DNA from: Citrifermentans bremense R1
Lineage (GTDB): Bacteria > Desulfobacterota > Desulfuromonadia > Geobacterales > Geobacteraceae
Direction: 5' to 3'
NCBI RefSeq assembly: GCF_000426865.1
Contig: NZ_AUGE01000025.1
Coordinates: 1 to 64,000, forward strand
Length of the DNA stretch: 64,000 nt
Of this stretch, positions 17,817 through 25,976 are shown piece by piece. The notes below the pieces were generated by a model. It worked only from the letters and a program-made list of their open reading frames with translations, did no database searches and was not told the DNA's origin. The position numbers and the translations under genes are program-made. Within the stretch, counting starts at the first letter, position 1, and every line of letters begins with the position of its first letter.

Positions 17817-18334
17817 GCGATGAGCAGAAGATTGTCATTATTGCCGGGCCAAACGGTGCCGGCAAAACAACTTTTGCTCGTGAATTCCTCCCGCAGGAAG
17901 GGAACATCTCCGATTTCATCAATGCCGATCTTATCGCGGCAGGGCTTTCGCCATTCAACCCCGACGCTGCTGCAGTCCGAGCCGGCAGGCTGATGCTTGA
18001 GGAGATAGATCAGCGGGTGGCCCAACGCAAGAGCTTCGCCTTTGAAACTACACTGAGCGGCCGTGGATACGCTGTAAAAATAAAATGGTGGCAGGATCTG
18101 GGCTACCACGTTAAGCTCATTTTCTTGAGTCTGACAGACGCTGACATGGCTGTCGCCCGTTTAGCAGGCCGCGTGATCCAAGGTGGTCATAACATCCCTG
18201 AGCAGGTGATACGGCGCCGGTTCAAAGCAGGTTTAAAGAATCTAGAGGAGCTTTATAAGCCGCTAGTGGATGCCTGGATACTCTACGACAACATGGAGAG
18301 CAAACTGAACGTGCTGGATTGGGGAGAGAAATGA
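17813..18334 (+). CDS. Zeta-toxin-like P-loop kinase
   Basis: A 173-residue single-domain ATPase. Walker A is AGPNGAGKTTFARE, and FINADLIAAGLSPF and SFAFETTLSGRGY are typical of zeta-like kinases. True zeta toxins phosphorylate UDP-N-acetylglucosamine. This compact variant is often found in chromosomal loci and its substrate is unproven. It is embedded between hsdS and hsdR with 4-bp overlaps, and is followed by a small gene in the position of a partner antitoxin. It may stabilise or guard the restriction locus. Confidence 0.85.
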   Translation: MSDEQKIVIIAGPNGAGKTTFAREFLPQEGNISDFINADLIAAGLSPFNPDAAAVRAGRLMLEEIDQRVAQRKSFAFETTLSGRGYAVKIKWWQDLGYHVKLIFLSLTDADMAVARLAGRVIQGGHNIPEQVIRRRFKAGLKNLEELYKPLVDAWILYDNMESKLNVLDWGEK

Positions 18335-18525
18335 TGAAAAAGAAAGAGCTACCGAAAGACCCTGATTTGCTGGGATCAATGCAGGCTCTCAAAAGATCTG
18401 CGGCCAGCGCCCTTAAGCTTGCGCGCCAAACGAACACGCCCTGTTATGTAATGAAGGACGGGAAAATCGTGGATATCGCCGCCCGTCCAGCGAAGACCCC
18501 AAAGAAAGCATCAGCGGGCAAATGA
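18331..18525 (+). CDS. Small basic protein, putative partner of the zeta-like kinase
   Basis: A 64-residue basic protein starting at ATG 18331, which overlaps the kinase stop (ATGA). It has a helix ALKRSAASALKLARQTNTPCY followed by a beta-hairpin VMKDGKIVDIA and a Lys/Ala-rich tail. The central part resembles the short antitoxin-like proteins that accompany zeta-like kinases. The order toxin then antitoxin is the reverse of classical epsilon-zeta. Assignment rests on position. Confidence 0.6.
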   Translation: MMKKKELPKDPDLLGSMQALKRSAASALKLARQTNTPCYVMKDGKIVDIAARPAKTPKKASAGK

Positions 18526-18560
18526 GCCGATTATGAGCCGGTAGTCTTTTCCTGGCCGAA

Positions 18561-18604
18561 TGAGCCAATGCTGAGCCAATGCTGAGCCAATGCTGAGCCA
18601 ATAC
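18561..18604 (+). repeat. 11-bp tandem repeat, four units, upstream of hsdR
   Basis: TGAGCCAATGC is repeated three times exactly and a fourth time as TGAGCCAATAC, ending 41 nt before the hsdR start. Degenerate TGAGCCG copies lie just before. The unit is not a multiple of three and lies outside any gene, so copy-number change would alter spacing in the hsd transcript. Confidence 0.85.
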
Positions 18605-18645
18605 GGAAGAACCTGATGTTTTTTTGATGTGCCTGGGAGGGCGTC

Positions 18646-21600
18646 ATGATCACCGACATCAACAGCGAAGATCGACTGGTGCAGACTACCTTTGCCGATC
18701 ATCTGGAAAAGGCGCTCGGCTGGGACAGCGTCTATGCCTGGAATCAGGAAGATTTCGGACCGAACAGCCTGCTGGGACGAATTGATACCCGGGAGGTGGT
18801 TCTGAAGCGCGATCTGCGCCAGGCCCTGGTCAGGTTGAATCCGCAGCTCCCCGCTTCGGCCGTAGACGAGGCGATCGCCAAACTTTCCCACCACGATTTC
18901 ACCCGCTCTCTCCCGCAGCACAATCAGACCTTCCACAAGATGATCCGAGATGGCGTCCCCGTCAGCTACCGTGAAACCAACGGAACGCTGCGCCACGCAC
19001 AGGCGCGGGTGATCGATTTCAGGGAGTCCAAGAACAACCGCTTCCTCACCGTGAGGGAGCTGAAAATAACGGGCCTGCGCTCGCCCAACTACAATCGCCG
19101 GGCGGACCTGATCTGCTTCGTGAACGGCCTGCCGCTGGTATTCATCGAGCTGAAAGCGGTCTACAAGAACATCCGGGCCGGATTCGACAACAACCTCAAG
19201 GATTATCTGGACGAGCACATCATCGCCCATGCCTTCCATCACAACGTATTCCTCATCGTCAGTAACGGACATCGGGCGCGTTACGGTTCCATCACCAGCG
19301 AATGGGATCATTTCGCGGAATGGAAGCGCCTGAATGAGAAGGACAAGGGGAGCGTCGACGCTGAAGTACTTCTGAACGGCATGCTGAAAAAGGAACGTCT
19401 CCTGGATATCGTTGAGAACTTCGTGCTCTTCGATGCCAGCAAGCCGGGGGCGGTTCGGAAGGTCGTGGCCCGCAATCATCAGATGTTGGGCGTCAACCTC
19501 GCCGTGGCATCGGTGCAGCGTCAGGAAAAGCTGAAGGAGCAGTTCCCGCCGGATCAGCGCCTCACCTACCGCGTTGTCAACTTGTCGCGGGAACAGGCCA
19601 CGGATGCTTCCCTTGTGCCGCTACTCTCTTACGTGGAGGGTGAAGAGGAAACAAGCGCGGAGCGACGCATCGTCAATCTCCCGGAAGCGGCTCACCCCGA
19701 TTTGGGCAAATTAGGGGTTTTTTGGCACACACAGGGAAGCGGCAAGTCGTATTCCATGGCGTTCTTCGCGGAAAAGATCCGCCGCACCATACCGGGCAAT
19801 TTCACCTTCGTCATAATGACCGACAGGAACGACCTGGATAGCCAGATCTATCGCACCTTTGTCGGCTGTGGCGTGGCAGACGAACAGACGCCACGCGCCG
19901 GTTCCGGTAAAGAGCTAGAGCAGCTTTTGAAGCAGAACCATCGGTACGTCTTCAGCCTGATCCACAAGTTCAACCAGGATGTGAACCCGGAAGAGCCCTA
20001 CAGCCGCCGGGACGACATCATCGTGATCTCCGACGAGGCGCACCGCACGCAGGCGGGGAAGATGGCCCGCAACATGCGCATGGCCCTCCCCAATGCCGCC
20101 TTCCTCGGCTTTACCGGCACCCCGCTCTTCAAGCACGACCACCTCACGCGGCGCATCTTTGGCGACTACGTTTCCTGTTACGACTTCAAGCGTTCAGAAG
20201 AGGACGGCGCAACCGTGAAACTGGTTTATGAGAACCGGGGCGAAAAACTCGGTCTCACCCGGCTGGACCTGAACGACCGCATCGCTGACGCGGTTGAAAA
20301 GGCCGACCTTGATCCTGACCAGGAGGCTTTGCTGGAAAAGCTCCTCGGGAAGGATTACGAGGTGATAACCGCCGATGATCGGTTGCAGAAGATCGCCGCC
20401 GACTTTGTCGAACATGCCATCACCCGCTGGGAATCCGGCAAGTCGATGTTGGTATGCGTGGACAAAATAACCTGCGCGCGCATGTACAAGATGATCGTTC
20501 CGTTGTGGCGCAAGAAGTTCATGGCGCTTCGGATGGAGACCGCAGGCGTGGTGGCGAAACTCTCCGGCGAGACGGACCCCGAGACCCGAAAGGAGCTTTG
20601 CGCCAAGAGGGACCGCCTGATGGGGCAGCTCGCTTGGGTGGAAAGCACCATTGTCGAGGTCATCATCAGCGAGGGGCAGAATGAGGTGAGGGACTTCAAG
20701 AAATGGGGCTTCGACATCATCCCCCATCGCCTGGTCATGAAGCAGGGGTTCGAGACAGATGACGGCAAGAGGGTGGATGTTGAATCCGCCTTCAAGAATC
20801 CGGAGCACCCGTTTCGCATCGCCATAGTCTGCGCCATGTGGTTGACCGGCTTCGACGTGGAGTGCCTTTCCACCCTCTACATAGATAAGCCGATGAAGGC
20901 CCATACCCTGATGCAGGCCATTGCGCGTGCCAACCGGCGTTACCCGGGCAAGGACTTCGGCCTCATCGTCGACTACAACGGTATGCTGAAGAGCCTGCGT
21001 GAAGCTTTAGCGCAGTACGCGCTCGGGAACGAAGGGGGGGGAGAAGAGATAGTCGCCCCGGTCGAGGAGCGGGTAAAGGCACTTTTGGATGCCATCGAGG
21101 AAACCGAAGCCCACCTTGCATCCCTCGGCTTCGACTCCCGGTGCCTGGTTGGGGCCAAGGGATTCGACCGTATCCTGGCTTTGGCGGACGCTGTGGAAGC
21201 TGTATATACAAGCGACGAGGCCAAGCGGCGTTTCGAGATACTCGCTCGACAAGTTTTCATACGTTTCAAAGGGCTGCTGATGGAGCCGTCAGCTTTCCTC
21301 TATGCCGAACGCCACGACAACATAGAAGCCGTGTACAAGAAGCTCACGGAACGAAGGGACACTGCCGATGTCACGGCTCTCCTCATGGAACTGCATCGCA
21401 TAGTGAACGAGGCGATCCAAGCGCAGGAGTCCAGGGTCTATGAGAAGGATGGAAAATTCTACGACTTGAGCAGCATCGATCTTGAGAAGCTAAGAGACGA
21501 GTTCGCCCGCAAAGTGCGCCGCAAGGCAACCGCCCTACAGGATATAAGAGAACTGGTCGAAGCGAAGCTGGCGGAAATGCTGGCGCGTAATCCAATGCGG

Positions 21601-22059
21601 ATGGATTACTACAAGCGTTACCAGGAGATCATCTCGGACTATAACCGCGAGAAGGATCGGGTAGCCATCGAGGAAACTTTCGCCAAGCTGGTGGATCTGG
21701 CGGCGAGTCTCGATGAGGAGCAACGTAGAGCCGTGGAGGAAGGATTGAGCGAGGAAGAATATGCCTTGTTCAGTCTGCTGCAGCGCGACGATCTCAGCAA
21801 GGCGGATAGGGAGCGGTTGAAAAGGGGGAGCCAGGAAATGCTGAAGGCTCTGCATGAGTTGCTGGCGCCCCTTGAACAGTGGACTCAAAAAGAGCAGACA
21901 CAGGCCGAAGTGGAGGTTTTCATACTTGACCATCTGTACCAGATGCTGCCATCGCCGCCTTTTACCGACGCTGACAAGCAGACGGCGGCCAAGGAAGTCT
22001 ACAGTTTCATCTGGAACACCAATTTGTCGCCGGCGTACCATGGTGCCGCGCTTTTTTAG
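18646..22059 (+). CDS. hsdR: Type I restriction endonuclease subunit
   Basis: A 1137-residue motor-nuclease. The N-terminal PD-(D/E)xK nuclease is visible as D154 in RRADLICF and E168-x-K170 in FIELK. The helicase has Walker A GSGKSYSM near residue 365 and D463-E-A-H466 with a following TGTP motif. The C-terminal third is helical. GGGAGGG precedes the ATG. It completes the cassette, which is thus likely functional: all key residues are present and there is no frameshift. A strong terminator follows. Confidence 0.95.
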   Translation: MITDINSEDRLVQTTFADHLEKALGWDSVYAWNQEDFGPNSLLGRIDTREVVLKRDLRQALVRLNPQLPASAVDEAIAKLSHHDFTRSLPQHNQTFHKMIRDGVPVSYRETNGTLRHAQARVIDFRESKNNRFLTVRELKITGLRSPNYNRRADLICFVNGLPLVFIELKAVYKNIRAGFDNNLKDYLDEHIIAHAFHHNVFLIVSNGHRARYGSITSEWDHFAEWKRLNEKDKGSVDAEVLLNGMLKKERLLDIVENFVLFDASKPGAVRKVVARNHQMLGVNLAVASVQRQEKLKEQFPPDQRLTYRVVNLSREQATDASLVPLLSYVEGEEETSAERRIVNLPEAAHPDLGKLGVFWHTQGSGKSYSMAFFAEKIRRTIPGNFTFVIMTDRNDLDSQIYRTFVGCGVADEQTPRAGSGKELEQLLKQNHRYVFSLIHKFNQDVNPEEPYSRRDDIIVISDEAHRTQAGKMARNMRMALPNAAFLGFTGTPLFKHDHLTRRIFGDYVSCYDFKRSEEDGATVKLVYENRGEKLGLTRLDLNDRIADAVEKADLDPDQEALLEKLLGKDYEVITADDRLQKIAADFVEHAITRWESGKSMLVCVDKITCARMYKMIVPLWRKKFMALRMETAGVVAKLSGETDPETRKELCAKRDRLMGQLAWVESTIVEVIISEGQNEVRDFKKWGFDIIPHRLVMKQGFETDDGKRVDVESAFKNPEHPFRIAIVCAMWLTGFDVECLSTLYIDKPMKAHTLMQAIARANRRYPGKDFGLIVDYNGMLKSLREALAQYALGNEGGGEEIVAPVEERVKALLDAIEETEAHLASLGFDSRCLVGAKGFDRILALADAVEAVYTSDEAKRRFEILARQVFIRFKGLLMEPSAFLYAERHDNIEAVYKKLTERRDTADVTALLMELHRIVNEAIQAQESRVYEKDGKFYDLSSIDLEKLRDEFARKVRRKATALQDIRELVEAKLAEMLARNPMRMDYYKRYQEIISDYNREKDRVAIEETFAKLVDLAASLDEEQRRAVEEGLSEEEYALFSLLQRDDLSKADRERLKRGSQEMLKALHELLAPLEQWTQKEQTQAEVEVFILDHLYQMLPSPPFTDADKQTAAKEVYSFIWNTNLSPAYHGAALF

Positions 22060-22098
22060 GTCAGGTTAAAACTCGAGAAAAGATTGTTTGTAGAACGA

Positions 22099-22142
22099 AA
22101 AGAGGGGGAAAGGCATCGAGCCTTTCCCCCTCTTCTCTTTAT
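22099..22142. terminator. Bidirectional terminator between hsdR and flxA
   Basis: AGAGGGGGAAAGGC / GCCTTTCCCCCTCT forms a perfect 14-bp stem with a 5-nt loop. It has T-rich sequence downstream on the plus strand and the mirror on the minus strand, serving both convergent operons. Confidence 0.8.
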
Positions 22143-22172
22143 TACCCGCCGTTGCTGTGACCCGCGGTTCTC

Positions 22173-23015
22173 CTAGAACTCCTGCGACATCGCCTTTACT
22201 TCGCCGGCGGTGAAGACCGGGCCGTCTTTGCAGACGTAAACGTTGCCGACGTTGCAGCGGCCGCATTTGCCGACGCCGCACTTCATCCGGTTCTCCAGCG
22301 TGGTGTAGATATGGTCGTCGGCGAACCCTAGGCGCTCCAGCACGGGGAGGGTGAACTTGATCATGATTGGCGGTCCGCAGACGAGCGCTACCGTGTTCTC
22401 GGAACTGGGCGCTGCTTCCTCCAGGACGTTGGGGACGAAGCCGACTTTGCCGTCGAAATCCGGTCCGTTCCCGCCGGGATCGACGCACTTCACCAGCCTC
22501 ACGTCGTCTCTTTGCTGCCACTCGGCAAGCTCGCGCTTGTAGACCAGGTCCGCCTCGGAGCGGGCGCCGTAGACGATGGTGATGTCCTTGAACTTGTCGC
22601 GCAGGTCGAGGCAGTTCCAGATCACGGTCCTAAGCGGCGGGAGCGCGATGCCCCCGGCTATGAATACCAGGCTCTTGCCGAAGAACTGCTCGATGGGGAA
22701 GGAGTTGCCGTAGGGGCCGCGCACGCCGATGGTATCGCCGACCTCAAGTCTCCTGAGCGACTCGGTGACCCTACCGACGCTCCGGAAGCAGCACTCTATG
22801 TACCCTTTTCTGGTAGGAGCTGAGGCGATGCAAAAGGTGGACTCGCCGGCGCCGAAGGCTGAATATTCGGCGAACTGCCCTGCACGGAAGCTGAAGTTCT
22901 CGCGGACCTGCTCGTCCTGGAAGACCAGGCGCAGGGTGCGGACATCGGGGGTCTCGTCGACGATGGCCTCGATAGTGGCAAGGTTAGGCAGGTAGATGTT
23001 GTTCGATTGGCACAT
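22173..23015 (-). CDS. flxA: FlxA-like FAD/NAD(P)-binding oxidoreductase (sulfhydrogenase gamma-like)
   Basis: A 280-residue FNR-family protein. The FAD domain includes FCIASAPTRKGYIECCFRSVG. The NAD domain has AGGIALPPLRTVIW and ALVCGPPIMIKFT. The C terminus has a [2Fe-2S] motif, KCGVGKCGRCNVG plus a later Cys. It is the NADH-oxidising subunit of the Flx-Hdr complex and the last gene of the seven-gene operon. The ATG at 23015 follows a weak GAGAGA site. The upstream frame to 23135 runs through a poly-G tract and is rejected. A 26-G run lies 36 bp before the start. Confidence 0.85.
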   Translation of the reverse strand: MCQSNNIYLPNLATIEAIVDETPDVRTLRLVFQDEQVRENFSFRAGQFAEYSAFGAGESTFCIASAPTRKGYIECCFRSVGRVTESLRRLEVGDTIGVRGPYGNSFPIEQFFGKSLVFIAGGIALPPLRTVIWNCLDLRDKFKDITIVYGARSEADLVYKRELAEWQQRDDVRLVKCVDPGGNGPDFDGKVGFVPNVLEEAAPSSENTVALVCGPPIMIKFTLPVLERLGFADDHIYTTLENRMKCGVGKCGRCNVGNVYVCKDGPVFTAGEVKAMSQEF

Positions 23016-23050
23016 GGATTCTCTCTCGTGTCTAAGCTCCCTCCCCCCTT

Positions 23051-23076
23051 GGGGGGGGGGGGGGGGGGGGGGGGGG
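23051..23076 (+). repeat. Homopolymer of 26 G (poly-C on the coding strand) upstream of flxA
   Basis: Positions 23051-23076 are all G, preceded by CTCCCTCCCCCCTT. The tract lies in the flxB-flxA gap. Runs this long are prone to slippage. The flanks match a C/G-rich dispersed hairpin unit, whose intact relative is at 23122-23144, so the run may have expanded within one arm of such a unit. Length may be misassembled. Confidence 0.85.
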
Positions 23077-23121
23077 AAGTGGCCATAGGCGTTGCCGATA
23101 GCACCTTCACCCACCCCCCGA

Positions 23122-23144
23122 CCCCCTCCCATCAAGGGAGGGGG
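23122..23144. repeat. C/G-rich hairpin between flxB and flxA
   Basis: CCCCCTCCC-ATCAA-GGGAGGGGG is a perfect stem-loop directly after the flxB stop. It lacks a T run on the minus strand, so it may attenuate rather than end transcription into flxA. Confidence 0.55.
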
Positions 23145-23154
23145 AGAGATGGGG

Positions 23155-24165
23155 TTAATCCTGCTTTGCGTTGATGGTGCTGAGGATCTCGGCTATGTCG
23201 ATTCCTACCGGACAGGCGCGGACGCAGCGACCGCAGCCGGTGCAAAGTGTCCTGCCGAACTTGTCGTCGTAATACTTGAACTTGTGCATGATCCGGTTGC
23301 GGTAGCGCTTGTTCTGCACGTCGCGAGGGTTGTGGCCGGAGGCGTGGTTGGTGAACTTGCTGAAGCCGCAGGCGTCCCAGTGCTTGCGGCGGGAGCCCTG
23401 CTCGGTGCTCCCTTCGTCGTTGATGTCGAAGCAGTGGCAGGCCGGGCAGATGAAGGCGCAGGAGCCGCAGCCGACGCAGATGTCCGAGATCTTCTCCCAG
23501 AGCGGGTCCTCGAAGTGCCCCTCAAGCCACTTCTTGATCTTCACCAGGTCCAGCTTTTCCGTCCCCTGCTCGGCGAAGGGGGCCGCGTCCGCCGAAGCGG
23601 CTTCGCCGAAGAGTCTAGCGTGGGCATCGACCAGGGCCTTTCCTTTTTCCGTGACCGCCTTGCAGGCGTAGGAGCCGTCCTTGAGCGGGGTGAGGAACAG
23701 GTCGCTTCCAGTATCAGTATCGGGTGCGAGGCCGACCGCGGTGCAGAAACAGGCGTCGTCCCCCTGGGTGCAGGCGATCCCCACGATGGTGCTCTTGCGG
23801 CGGCGCTCCAGGTAGAACTCGTCGTTGTAATCCCAGGAGAAGACGGCGTCCAGGATGGCCGGAGAGGCGGCATCGCAGGGGGGCGCGCCGATTAGCACCG
23901 TTTCGGGGAAACGGGAGCGGTCCACGTCGGTCACCTGCATCTTCCCGTCCAGCCTCTGGTAGGAAAGGATGTTTTCGCAGATGGGAAAGAACAGCTCTTT
24001 GGCCGAGCGGCGGGGCAGCGAGTCGAGCGTGAGTTCCGACCCGGCGGCAAGCGGCTGGTACAGGACGACCGAGTCCGCCTGTTTGGGTCCCACCACGACT
24101 TTCGACTCCTTGACCAGGAGGTCGATCAGATTGCGAAGGTTCTGTTCCGTAATTATCTGCGGCAT
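23155..24165 (-). CDS. flxB: FlxB-like 4Fe-4S protein (hydrogenase/sulfur reductase beta-like)
   Basis: A 336-residue protein of the sulfhydrogenase beta-subunit type. The N-terminal part contains APPCDAASPAILD and CTQGDDACFC. The C-terminal part carries two ferredoxin-like clusters, ICVGCGSCAFICPACHC and LCTGCGRCVRACPVG. It should pass electrons from FlxA to ferredoxin and to the Hdr part of the complex. TAGGAGAA precedes the ATG at 24165. It lies 169 bp after flxC, a gap holding two repeat units. Confidence 0.85.
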   Translation of the reverse strand: MPQIITEQNLRNLIDLLVKESKVVVGPKQADSVVLYQPLAAGSELTLDSLPRRSAKELFFPICENILSYQRLDGKMQVTDVDRSRFPETVLIGAPPCDAASPAILDAVFSWDYNDEFYLERRRKSTIVGIACTQGDDACFCTAVGLAPDTDTGSDLFLTPLKDGSYACKAVTEKGKALVDAHARLFGEAASADAAPFAEQGTEKLDLVKIKKWLEGHFEDPLWEKISDICVGCGSCAFICPACHCFDINDEGSTEQGSRRKHWDACGFSKFTNHASGHNPRDVQNKRYRNRIMHKFKYYDDKFGRTLCTGCGRCVRACPVGIDIAEILSTINAKQD

Positions 24166-24183
24166 AAGGATTCTCCTATAAAG

Positions 24184-24313
24184 CAATTGACAATTGACAA
24201 TTGACAATGGACAACGATCTTTAGGTGGCCAAGGAGGCCGCGTAGCTGGGCGCGCCTTGACCGTTTTTGCCTTTGAACCCCTCGCCCTCTGGGAGAGGGA
24301 CTGGGGTGAGGGT
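24184..24313. repeat. TTGACAA tandem words plus CTCTGGGAGAGG hairpin between flxC and flxB
   Basis: 24184-24216 has three to four copies of the heptamer ATTGACA. 24278-24313 is a relative of the hairpin unit at 5777-5811. No coding sequence was seen here. Confidence 0.6.
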
Positions 24314-24334
24314 GTTGCTAACTGGTAACAGCTT

Positions 24335-25279
24335 CTACTTTATGAACGACTGGTCGTCGTCTTCCTTGTACTGGTTGAGCGGCCCTTTCTCGGCGGGTGC
24401 TAAGCCTGCCTCGTAGTCGTAAAGCTCCTTCAGCTCCTTTGCCATGCGCCGGTTCAGGAGGTTCAGCGGGATGTCCATCGGGCAGACGCGCTCGCACTCG
24501 GCGCAGCCGCCGCAGCGCCCGGCCAGGTGCATGGCACGCACGATGTGCCAGGCGGTGTTTCCTGCGGGCCTGGGGGAGTTCTCCACCGCCTGGGGGCGGT
24601 TCTTGTCGCACAGGCACTGCTCGCAGTAGCAAAAAGGGCAGACCTGGCGGCAGGCCATGCACCGGATGCAGCGGGAGAAGTGCTCCTTCCAGAAAGCCCA
24701 GCGCTCAGCCTGCGGCAGCGCCTCGATGCGCGCCATCTCCTCGGCTTCCAGCGGGGTCAGGCCGGAAAGTTCGGTGGCGGCACCCGCCACAAAATCAGCC
24801 CCCTCCGGGTGATGTACCGTGCACTCATGGCACTTCCTGGCAATGTTGGCTTCGGTCACCGACTCGCTGCGTTCGGCCCTGGAGCCGTAGACCCCGGCGC
24901 AGTCGACGGCGATGATGAAAAGATCCTCCCGCTTGATCTGGGATTCCCCCATCAGTCCGGCCAGTGCGCGCATGTCGCATCCCTTGGCGACGATACCGAT
25001 CCGTCCCTGCTTCAGCACCCCTTTCTTTGACTTGGTCAGGTAAACCGAGAGGTTGTTGACGCAGGCCGGCGAGAAGATGAGCTTTTCCGCCTCTTCCGGC
25101 GTGGTGATCAAGGCCGGGCGGGCCGTCCCCTTGCGGCGGCCAGGGAGGTAACCGACAACGCCGGCCACGGTTCCATCCTTAAGGACCTGCACTGCCTGCG
25201 TGCGGATCGCCTGGGTGACCGCCTGGTAGTAGGACGGCTCGATGCAGCTCGACTGGTTTTTGTTTGCTTTAGCGTTCAT
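24335..25279 (-). CDS. flxC: FlxC-like ferredoxin protein (F420-hydrogenase beta-like)
   Basis: A 314-residue iron-sulfur protein. The first half resembles the FrhB/sulfhydrogenase beta fold (GRIGIVAKGCDMRALAGL, CHECTVHHP). The second half has ferredoxin Cys groups CIRCMACRQVCPFCYCEQCLC and CGGCAECERVCPMDIP. It overlaps flxD by 4 bp, so the two are translated together. Role: electron relay inside Flx-Hdr. A FlxC identity is inferred from gene order and Cys pattern. Confidence 0.8.
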   Translation of the reverse strand: MNAKANKNQSSCIEPSYYQAVTQAIRTQAVQVLKDGTVAGVVGYLPGRRKGTARPALITTPEEAEKLIFSPACVNNLSVYLTKSKKGVLKQGRIGIVAKGCDMRALAGLMGESQIKREDLFIIAVDCAGVYGSRAERSESVTEANIARKCHECTVHHPEGADFVAGAATELSGLTPLEAEEMARIEALPQAERWAFWKEHFSRCIRCMACRQVCPFCYCEQCLCDKNRPQAVENSPRPAGNTAWHIVRAMHLAGRCGGCAECERVCPMDIPLNLLNRRMAKELKELYDYEAGLAPAEKGPLNQYKEDDDQSFIK

Positions 25280-25803
25280 ATCTTGTCGTAAGCCTCTTTG
25301 AGTTCAGGCGTGTTCACGACGCCGGGGACGTCCGCCATAGCTTGAAAGGCAGACCACTGCTCCTCGTGTTCCAGCGATTTGAACTCCAGCATCGGTCCCA
25401 TGGCGCGCACCCTCTCGGTCAGTTCGGTCACTACCTCGACCCACTTTCCCCCTTCGGCGGCGGAGACCCAGGAGAACTGGAGTCGGTGCAGGTCGACCCC
25501 GACGAAATCAAGCAGGGCGCGGAAGGCCGCAAAGCGGCGCCGGGCGTGGAAGTTGCCTGCCATGTAGTGGCAGTCGCCGGGGTGGCATCCCGAGACCAGC
25601 ACCCCGTCCGCCCCTTTCTGGAAGGCGCGCAGGATGAAGACCGGGTCGATGCGCCCGGTGCAGGGGAACTTGAGCACCCGGACGTTGGCCGGGTACTGCA
25701 TCCGGCTGGTGCCGGCCAGGTCCGCGCCGGCGTAGGTGCACCAGGTGCAGACGAAAGCGACTATCTTCGGCTCGAAATCGTGCTGTTTAGCTTCAGCGTG
25801 CAT
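25276..25803 (-). CDS. flxD: MvhD/FlxD-like [2Fe-2S] adaptor to HdrA
   Basis: A 175-residue protein with the MvhD pattern: FVCTWCTYAGADLAG, FPCTGRIDP and SGCHPGDCHYMAGN. MvhD delivers electrons from a hydrogenase or dehydrogenase module to HdrA. Some members of this family carry selenocysteine, but here all positions are Cys. The gene sits between hdrA and flxC and overlaps flxC by 4 bp. Confidence 0.9.
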   Translation of the reverse strand: MHAEAKQHDFEPKIVAFVCTWCTYAGADLAGTSRMQYPANVRVLKFPCTGRIDPVFILRAFQKGADGVLVSGCHPGDCHYMAGNFHARRRFAAFRALLDFVGVDLHRLQFSWVSAAEGGKWVEVVTELTERVRAMGPMLEFKSLEHEEQWSAFQAMADVPGVVNTPELKEAYDKI

Positions 25804-25829
25804 GGAGAATCCTTTAGATAGCTGAGTCT

Positions 25830-25967
25830 AAAAGCTCACCACAGAGGTCACAAAGGATCGCAGAGGTCACAGAGAAAAAGAAATCAGGTTCGGGTTTAAA
25901 ACCCCCAAGCTCTTGGTTTACCTCTGTGTCCTTCGTGAACCTCCGTGACCTCTGTGGTAAAGCTTTT
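25830..25967. repeat. Long inverted repeat (CCACAGAGGTCAC) in the hdrA-flxD gap
   Basis: The arms 25830-25851 and 25945-25967 are about 22 bp and nearly perfect reverse complements, with further CAGAGGTCAC words inside. The 173-bp gap has no gene. A large RNA hairpin inside the operon is likely and may modulate read-through or mRNA stability. Confidence 0.7.
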
Positions 25968-25976
25968 CGGTTTGTT

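Noticed and set aside
18561-18604. Tandem repeats considered as a small CRISPR-like array.
   Set aside because: Units are 11 bp and directly adjacent, without unique spacers. No cas genes are near.
22173-23135. A longer flxA reading frame starting upstream of the poly-G tract.
   Set aside because: The extra N terminus translates the poly-C strand into a polyproline run and has no ribosome site. The family-like start is at 23015.
24184-24216. TTGACA words considered as -35 promoter elements.
   Set aside because: They are a tandem heptamer repeat found in several intergenic gaps in both orientations and have no paired -10 box at a suitable distance.
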